NCBI GenBank assembly: GCA_003427395.1
Contig: BFEA01000861.1
Location: 215,508-251,069, forward strand
Source: Chara braunii
Taxonomy: Eukaryota > Streptophyta > Charophyceae > Charales > Characeae
Direction: 5' to 3'
Length of the DNA stretch: 35,562 nucleotides
Shown here piece by piece: positions 31,376 to 35,562 of the stretch (its first letter is position 1; each line of letters starts with the position of its first letter). Both the position numbers and the translations under genes were made by a program. The notes below the pieces were generated by a model, which worked only from the letters and a program-made list of their open reading frames with translations, was not told where the DNA came from and did no database searches.

Positions 31376-31376
31376 T

Positions 31377-31819
31377 TATTTCGGGGCCTAAACAAAATTA
31401 TTATTTTTTGAAATTTTTTAATGAGTTACTGATTATATAAACTACATAGTCAATGCCAAAAAATAATTAAAAATCGGCAAAGATGGCGGTGTCGAAAAGG
31501 TGCGGGCACACTCACTCATCTTAATTCTTTTTTTATTTTTTCTTATTTTTATCATAGTGTTTATTTTCTGTATTTGATTTTTAATTCAAATTTCGTAAAG
31601 AATTTGGATGTATTGCCCAGGCAAATGTTGTTTAGTTTATTTTTCTTCATAACATATGCTTTTTTAGGAATTTTTTGAAAACAATTTTTTTTTTTTTTTT
31701 TTTGTCCGCGCTTGGCCCGAACGGCCGAACGCCTTCCGAAGGGGTCCCGTACGTTTGGGCGTTTGGGTTCGGGCATTCGGGTTCGGGCGTTCGGCCCGTC
31801 CCTAATGCCGGTTTCCCTA
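31377..31819. mobile_element. Family A, copy 3, right part
   Basis: Aligns with 24227-24690: tatttcggggcctaaa, the aaaatcggcaaagatggcgg block, the T-rich stretch and the GC-rich end with CGTTCGG motifs, finishing ccggtttccctat against (TA)n. With 25771-26082 it makes one ~755 bp copy, interrupted only by the Penelope-like element. Confidence 0.85.
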
Positions 31820-31842
31820 TATATATATATATATATATATAT

Positions 31843-31963
31843 CGTCACAAACAGAACTGCCCGGTAAACCGTAGGCAGAGAGAGAGAAGAGGACAACAAA
31901 CGAGGGGCTGTGACAAACTGTTTCGTCGGAGTTTCACCGACTCATCATGAGGCTGAACCCTCA
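31843..31963. repeat. Family B copy, forward
   Basis: Starts cgtcacaaacagaactgccc after (TA)n, continues aaaccgtaggcagagagagag and gctgtgacaaactgtttcg, and ends in ccgactcatcatgaggctgaacc. It is the cleanest forward copy; related copies are at 33147-33265 (forward) and 24728-24826 (inverted). Confidence 0.8.
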
Positions 31964-32073
31964 ACAGTCTGCAGAATCCCCTCACTAATTACACTGTAAA
32001 CGATAATCTACCTTAACCAAAATTAAAGTAGACTATCACTCACCCACACCAGATGAAAAACTCTACAGACTGT
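31964..32073. mobile_element. 110 bp MITE-like unit with inverted ends
   Basis: The left end acagtctgcaga and the right end tctacagactgt are inverted copies with one mismatch. The interior (32001-32065) recurs at window positions 3-66. Size and inverted ends fit a small non-autonomous DNA element. No clear target duplication is seen. Confidence 0.5.
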
Positions 32074-32254
32074 CGGTTCACACCCCATCACAAGCCAGCA
32101 AAACATCCACGAAACAAAGAAAGGTCTGTCACAGCCAAAAAATACACTCCAGACAAGCGGCACAGCATGGCCGCCTAGTAACGGCCCCGACCACTGCCGC
32201 TCGACCTGACCGGAAAAAACCGTAGCAGGAAGCTAGCGAAGTCGTAGCATATAT

Positions 32255-32295
32255 CATCACAAACAGAACTGCCCGGTAAACCGTATATATGTATA

Positions 32296-32362
<67 letters not shown>
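32255..32362. repeat. Family B stub and (TA)n
   Basis: catcacaaacagaactgccc to gtaaaccgt (32255-32284), then (TA)n with two tgta interruptions to 32362, directly abutting a family A copy. Same arrangement as at 23780-23913. Confidence 0.85.
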
Positions 32363-32368
<6 letters not shown>

Positions 32369-33125
32369 ACCGGCGTTCGGGACGGGCCGAACGCCCGAAC
32401 CCGAACGCCCCAATGTATGGGACCCCTTGGGGATGCGTTTGGCCGTTCGGGCCGAACGAGGACCCAAAAAAAAAAAAAAAAAAACCAAATTCATCACAAA
32501 AATCTGAAAAACCGATATGTTATGGGGAAAAATAAATTAAACAAGATTTGCCTAAGCATTACATCCGAATTCCTTACCGAATTTGAAATAAAAATAAAAT
32601 ACAAAAAATAAATACAAATAATAAAAATTAATAAAAATAAAAAGAGAAATAAATTTAGTGAGTGTGCGAGCATGTTTTCGACACCGCCATCTTTGGCGAT
32701 TTTTCATTTTGTTTTGGCATAGCTAAATGCCCTGAAAAGTTACAGATGTGTACTTCACATAATAAAAAAACCACTAAAAAAGTTTTAAAAAATAATAAAA
32801 TTATTTAGACCCCGAACTAAAGTGAAAACAAAAAGTAAAAAGTGAACAAATACGTGGGCGAGCACATTTTGATACCGCCATCTTTGGCGATTTTTAATTA
32901 TTATTTGGCTTAGCTAAATGACTTGAAAATTTACAGGCATGTACCTCACGTTATAGAGAACTCACAAAAACTAAGTCAGAAAAAAATAATTATTTTTAGA
33001 CCCCGAAATAGTTTTTGGCGGGGGCCGAACGCCGTCGGGGTTTGGACCCCGTACGGGACCTCGAACGCCTGTACGTGCGGAGGTCTGCTCGGGGACCTCC
33101 GTAGGTACGGGCTGGTGACCCTGTA
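32363..33125. mobile_element. Family A, copy 4 (complete, inverted relative to copy 1)
   Basis: 763 bp between (TA)n tracts. Left end agggtaaccggcgttcggg, right end gctggtgaccctgta. Two tandem core units (about 32670-32810 and 32860-33003) both contain ccgccatctttggcgattttt. GC-rich ends have repeated ccgaacg/cgttcgg. There is no transposase ORF. Confidence 0.75.
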
Positions 33126-33350
33126 TATATATATATATATATATATCGTCACAAACAGAACTGCCCAGTAAACCGTAGGCAGAGAGAGAGAAGAGGACAA
33201 GAAACGAGGGGTTGTGACAAACTGTTTCGTTGGAGTATCACCGACTCATCACGAGGCTAAACCATAATATATATATATATATATACATACAAGATAACAG
33301 ATTGTCACAGGCCCGTTGTTTATCGTTCTCTTCTCCCTCTGTCCTTATAA
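33126..33350. repeat. (TA)n, family B copy, (TA)n, inverted family B fragment
   Basis: (TA)n to 33146, a forward family B copy 33147-33265 (cgtcacaaacag to gaggctaaacca), (TA)n 33266-33285, then a diverged inverted fragment (33298-33347, cagattgtcacaggcccgttgttt to ctccctctgtcc). Family B is therefore bounded by (TA)n on both sides here, as it is at 24728-24826. Confidence 0.7.
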
Positions 33351-33717
33351 GTCGAACAACGAAACGAAGAGCAAAAAAAAAAAAAAATTACAAAAAAAAT
33401 TCCAACCACATTCACATTTGCGACCCATCGAAACTTTTGAATCCTGTTCACATGATGCGGACGAAGGGGGAAAAAAAATACAACAAAAAACTTCAAATAA
33501 ATTGATACAACAATCGTCACGGGGAAAAACAAAATAGGGTGTTACGATTCTCGTTTGCATTACATGCGTATAGCAGGAAATAACAAAATTTTCAAAAAAA
33601 AAAAAGTCTGAAAAAGATTGCAAGAACGAATAAAATGTATCCCCATAGACGAAGCAACTGCACCGAGCCGAAAACACTTTCAATAACAAATCCAAGTTTG
33701 TCACGACCATTGCCATC
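33351..33717. other. A-rich sequence, no gene recognised
   Basis: Several A runs (33374-33386, 33595-33605) and only short frames on either strand. Confidence 0.4.
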
Positions 33718-34015
33718 TTTACAAGCCACGTGGCAGCTATGGTTGCCTTATCCGCCGTCACGAAACTAGCAGGCACGGTGTGGACAGCCAACCAACCCAC
33801 CATCACCACAATCGCCATATCGTGACTTCCTACACGAACGACGAGAATAAAAAAAAACATAAAATTTATAAGCAAAAATATAATGCAAGATCAAACAACC
33901 ACTGACCTGTTTACAAGCCACGTCGCACCTATGGCTGCCTTATCCGCCGTCACAAAAGTACCGGCCACGGTGCGGACGGCCAACCAAGCCACCATCACCA
34001 CCATCGCCCTTTCGT
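33718..34015. repeat. Tandem duplication, ~190 bp period
   Basis: 33718-33822 and 33909-34012 share tttacaagccacgt, ttatccgccgtcac, cacggtg, acagccaacca/acggccaacca and ccatcaccac. On the minus strand both encode a very similar ~35 residue peptide (MVGWLAV/MVAWLAV, FVTADKA, ATWLV), each open in its own frame. The duplicated ~105 bp block is followed each time by an A-rich spacer. Confidence 0.75.
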
Positions 34016-34153
34016 CAAAAAAACAAAAAAGAAAAAAAAAAGAAATAAAGTTCGAAGATTTCGAACTAGTTTTTATTGAAGACGATTTTCGAAGAAAAAA
34101 AAAAAAATACAAAATGAAAAATTTTAATCCCAAGCACCATGAAACTAAACCGC

Positions 34154-34708
34154 CTAAAAAATTGCACCTCCAACGCCACCATCCCCTCCTTCCTCGTCTC
34201 CGCCATCTTCACTCCCTCCCCCTTCCTCATCGCCGTCATCTTCACCCCCTCCCCCCTCCTCATCGCCACCATTTTCACCCCATCCCCCTTCGTCATCGTC
34301 GCCATCGTCACCCCCTCCCCCTTCCTCATCGCTGGTGGGAGGCGACAGTAGGTGACCGTTTGGCGGAGGGGGGAATGTCCACGGGTCGAAGTACGAGTAC
34401 GTGGCGGCTATGGCCGCCCAACCGATCGGACCGCGCGTCGGATCGCACCCCCAACCACCATTTCGCCCGGGCCGACCTTGCGGAAGGTCCCCCCATCCCT
34501 CCGCATTATGCACAGTTGTATCCGACGTTGATTGCCCAACCTCGCCTGAGGGCGTTGATGAAGAAGATGGGGAAGCGGGCGGAGGTAGGGGATTCGTGAC
34601 GAGAACGGGGTTCGCACCAATCCCCCCCTCGCCATTTGCAGCTGACGAAGACAACGACGACAATGGCGCCGTCGTACGTGGGGACGCCGCGCCGCTTTCA
34701 TCGGCCAT
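34154..34708 (-). CDS. Unknown acidic, glycine-rich protein, 184 residues
   Basis: The ATG at 34706-34708 lies directly downstream of a (GA)n tract in gene sense. Residues 1-70 are Ser/Pro/Ala-rich (MADESGAASPRTTAPLSSLS). A middle part with RNGGWGCDPTRGPIGWAAIAA and TYSYFDPWTFPPPPNGHL looks conserved-protein-like. The last ~60 residues are a Glu/Asp/Gly tandem repeat (DEEGGGG, EDDGDEEGGG), encoded by ~30 bp repeats at 34190-34330. The frame remains open far upstream only because (GA)n and (TTC)n have no stops, so the ATG at 34708 is preferred. No family is recognised. It may be a first exon, because the acidic repeat ends abruptly in VGGAIF. Confidence 0.4.
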   Translation of the reverse strand: MADESGAASPRTTAPLSSLSSSAANGEGGIGANPVLVTNPLPPPASPSSSSTPSGEVGQSTSDTTVHNAEGWGDLPQGRPGRNGGWGCDPTRGPIGWAAIAATYSYFDPWTFPPPPNGHLLSPPTSDEEGGGGDDGDDDEGGWGENGGDEEGGGGEDDGDEEGGGSEDGGDEEGGDGGVGGAIF

Positions 34709-34712
34709 CTCT

Positions 34713-34719
34713 CTCTCTG

Positions 34720-34770
<51 letters not shown>
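34713..34770. repeat. (CT)n microsatellite
   Basis: (CT)n with one gcc interruption. It lies immediately 5' of the ATG of the acidic Gly-rich ORF (gene sense (GA)n), a position where GAGA-type tracts often sit in plant 5' leaders. Confidence 0.9.
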
Positions 34771-34772
<2 letters not shown>

Positions 34773-34795
34773 CCCAGCTCTCCCCTGTTTTTTAT

Positions 34796-35265
34796 AGAAG
34801 AAGAAGAAGAAGAAGAAGAAGAAGAAGAAGAAGAAGAAGAAGAAGCAGCGAAAGAATAATAAGAAGACGAAGGAGATAAGAAAAAGAGGAAGAAGCGAAA
34901 GAAGAAGAACTCTCTGTATTCCAAGAACAAGAAGAAGATGACGAATCGGAACAAAAAGAAAAAGAAGAAGACGAAGCGAAAGAAGGAGAAGAAGACGAAG
35001 AAGAAAGAAGAAGAAGGAGACCTACAACTAAGAAGAAGCGAAAGAAGAAGAAGAAAGACGACGAAGCGGAAGAAGAACAAGAAAGACGAGCAAGAGAAGA
35101 AAGAAGAAGAAGAAGTCAAAGACGAAGAAGAAAGAAGAAGAAAACGACCAAGAAGGAAGAAGAAGAAGAATACGAAGAACGAAGAAGAAGAAGAAGAAGA
35201 AGAATGAAGAAAAAGTAGAAGATCGAAAACCAAGAAGAAGAAGAAGACCACCAAGAACGAAGAAG
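34796..35265. repeat. Degenerate (GAA)n-rich stretch
   Basis: A perfect (AGA)n core at 34797-34845 is followed by 400 bp of imperfect GAA/GAC repeats. The frames read Lys/Glu on the plus strand and Phe/Ser on the minus strand. There is no gene. Confidence 0.9.
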
Positions 35266-35279
35266 AATCTCTCTCTCTC

Positions 35280-35329
<50 letters not shown>

Positions 35330-35407
35330 CCGTCCGCGATGCGGACGCACCGTACGGACCTCTTGACGAAGAAGTCTCTCTCTCCTTCTTCTCGAACGGA
35401 CGTAGGA

Positions 35408-35457
<50 letters not shown>

Positions 35458-35508
35458 CACAAACAGATATATATATATATATATACAAGAGAGAGAGAGA
35501 GAGGTATC
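35266..35508. repeat. (CT)n, (TA)n, family B stub, (TA)n, (GA)n
   Basis: (CT)n 35268-35328 and (TA)n 35409-35454, then ttgtcacaaacag (35455-35467), a family B start, inserted between two (TA)n tracts (the second is 35468-35485), then (GA)n 35489-35502. Confidence 0.85.
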
Positions 35509-35562
35509 CACGCTGGCGACGTCTGCGGCAGGCCTTCGTGGAAGGGGGTATGCAGGGGCGAT

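Larger units (their letters stand above)
26083..31376 (-). mobile_element. Penelope-like retroelement with N-terminal GIY-YIG (Chlamys/Naiad-like)
   Basis: 5.3 kb element on the minus strand. From its 5' end it has a terminal repeat (31104-31375), ORF1 with a CCHC zinc knuckle and coiled coils (31017 to 29823), ORF2 with a GIY-YIG endonuclease (29792 to 29176), a reverse transcriptase and thumb (29260 to 26895), a 3' untranslated part, and a second terminal repeat (26086-26347, perhaps to 26388). Direct terminal repeats, an RT with the GIPMGKS and VDD motifs and a GIY-YIG nuclease together define Penelope-like elements. The nuclease lies before the RT, not after it. About 9 bp (tatttcggg) flanks both sides, at 26074-26082 and 31377-31385. 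Frameshifts and a stop show that this copy is not functional. Confidence 0.85.

Noticed and set aside
34709-35488. N-terminal extension of the acidic Gly-rich ORF
   Set aside because: The upstream part is (TA)n, (GA)n and (TTC)n read as YI, RE and SF runs. The ATG at 34708 is the sensible start.

Overview
This is a eukaryotic nuclear window dominated by transposable elements and simple repeats. There is no bacterial-style gene packing. Most coding traces belong to mobile elements and carry frameshifts or stop codons, and long (TA)n, (GA)n/(CT)n, poly-A/T and (GAA)n tracts separate them. Two assembly gaps sit inside low-complexity sequence (11592-11646 in poly-T, 24996-25528 after (TA)n), and there is a single N at 21654 in (CT)n. 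The mix of PIF/Harbinger, Kolobok-like, Ty3-gag-like and permuted Penelope-like coding remnants would suit a large, repeat-rich genome of the green lineage, for example a charophyte alga such as Chara. That assignment is an inference and not a proof.

Layout: 1-5000 holds microsatellites, short hairpin-containing units, a tandem pair of tRNA-like SINE units, a dispersed ~370 bp repeat and a possible LINE 3' fragment. 5286-6619 is a decayed PIF/Harbinger transposase. 6620-9842 has no recognisable gene. 9843-12002 is bounded by two nearly identical 125 bp direct repeats and contains a retrotransposon gag-like ORF and long CT/T tracts. 12130-13821 encodes a Kolobok-like DDE transposase with a SAP-like insertion. 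13822-19900 contains two minus-strand genes of unknown function and a 15 bp minisatellite. 20392-23600 holds several broken coding traces.

The strongest region is 23.8-33.4 kb. A non-autonomous DNA element of about 770 bp, with ends starting CAGGGTTAYC and GC-rich CGTTCGG palindromes, occurs at least four times, always next to (TA)n. A second short family that begins CGTCACAAACAG sits at the same (TA)n borders. One ~770 bp copy is split by a 5.3 kb Penelope-like retroelement on the minus strand (26083-31376). That element has ~98% identical terminal repeats, a zinc-knuckle/coiled-coil ORF1, and an ORF2 in which a GIY-YIG endonuclease lies upstream of the reverse transcriptase. This is the permuted order described for Chlamys/Naiad-type Penelope-like elements. 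A hammerhead-ribozyme-like core spans the inner edge of its 3' terminal repeat.

From 33.4 kb to the end there is a tandem duplication, an acidic glycine-rich minus-strand ORF directly downstream of a (GA)n tract, and more microsatellite.
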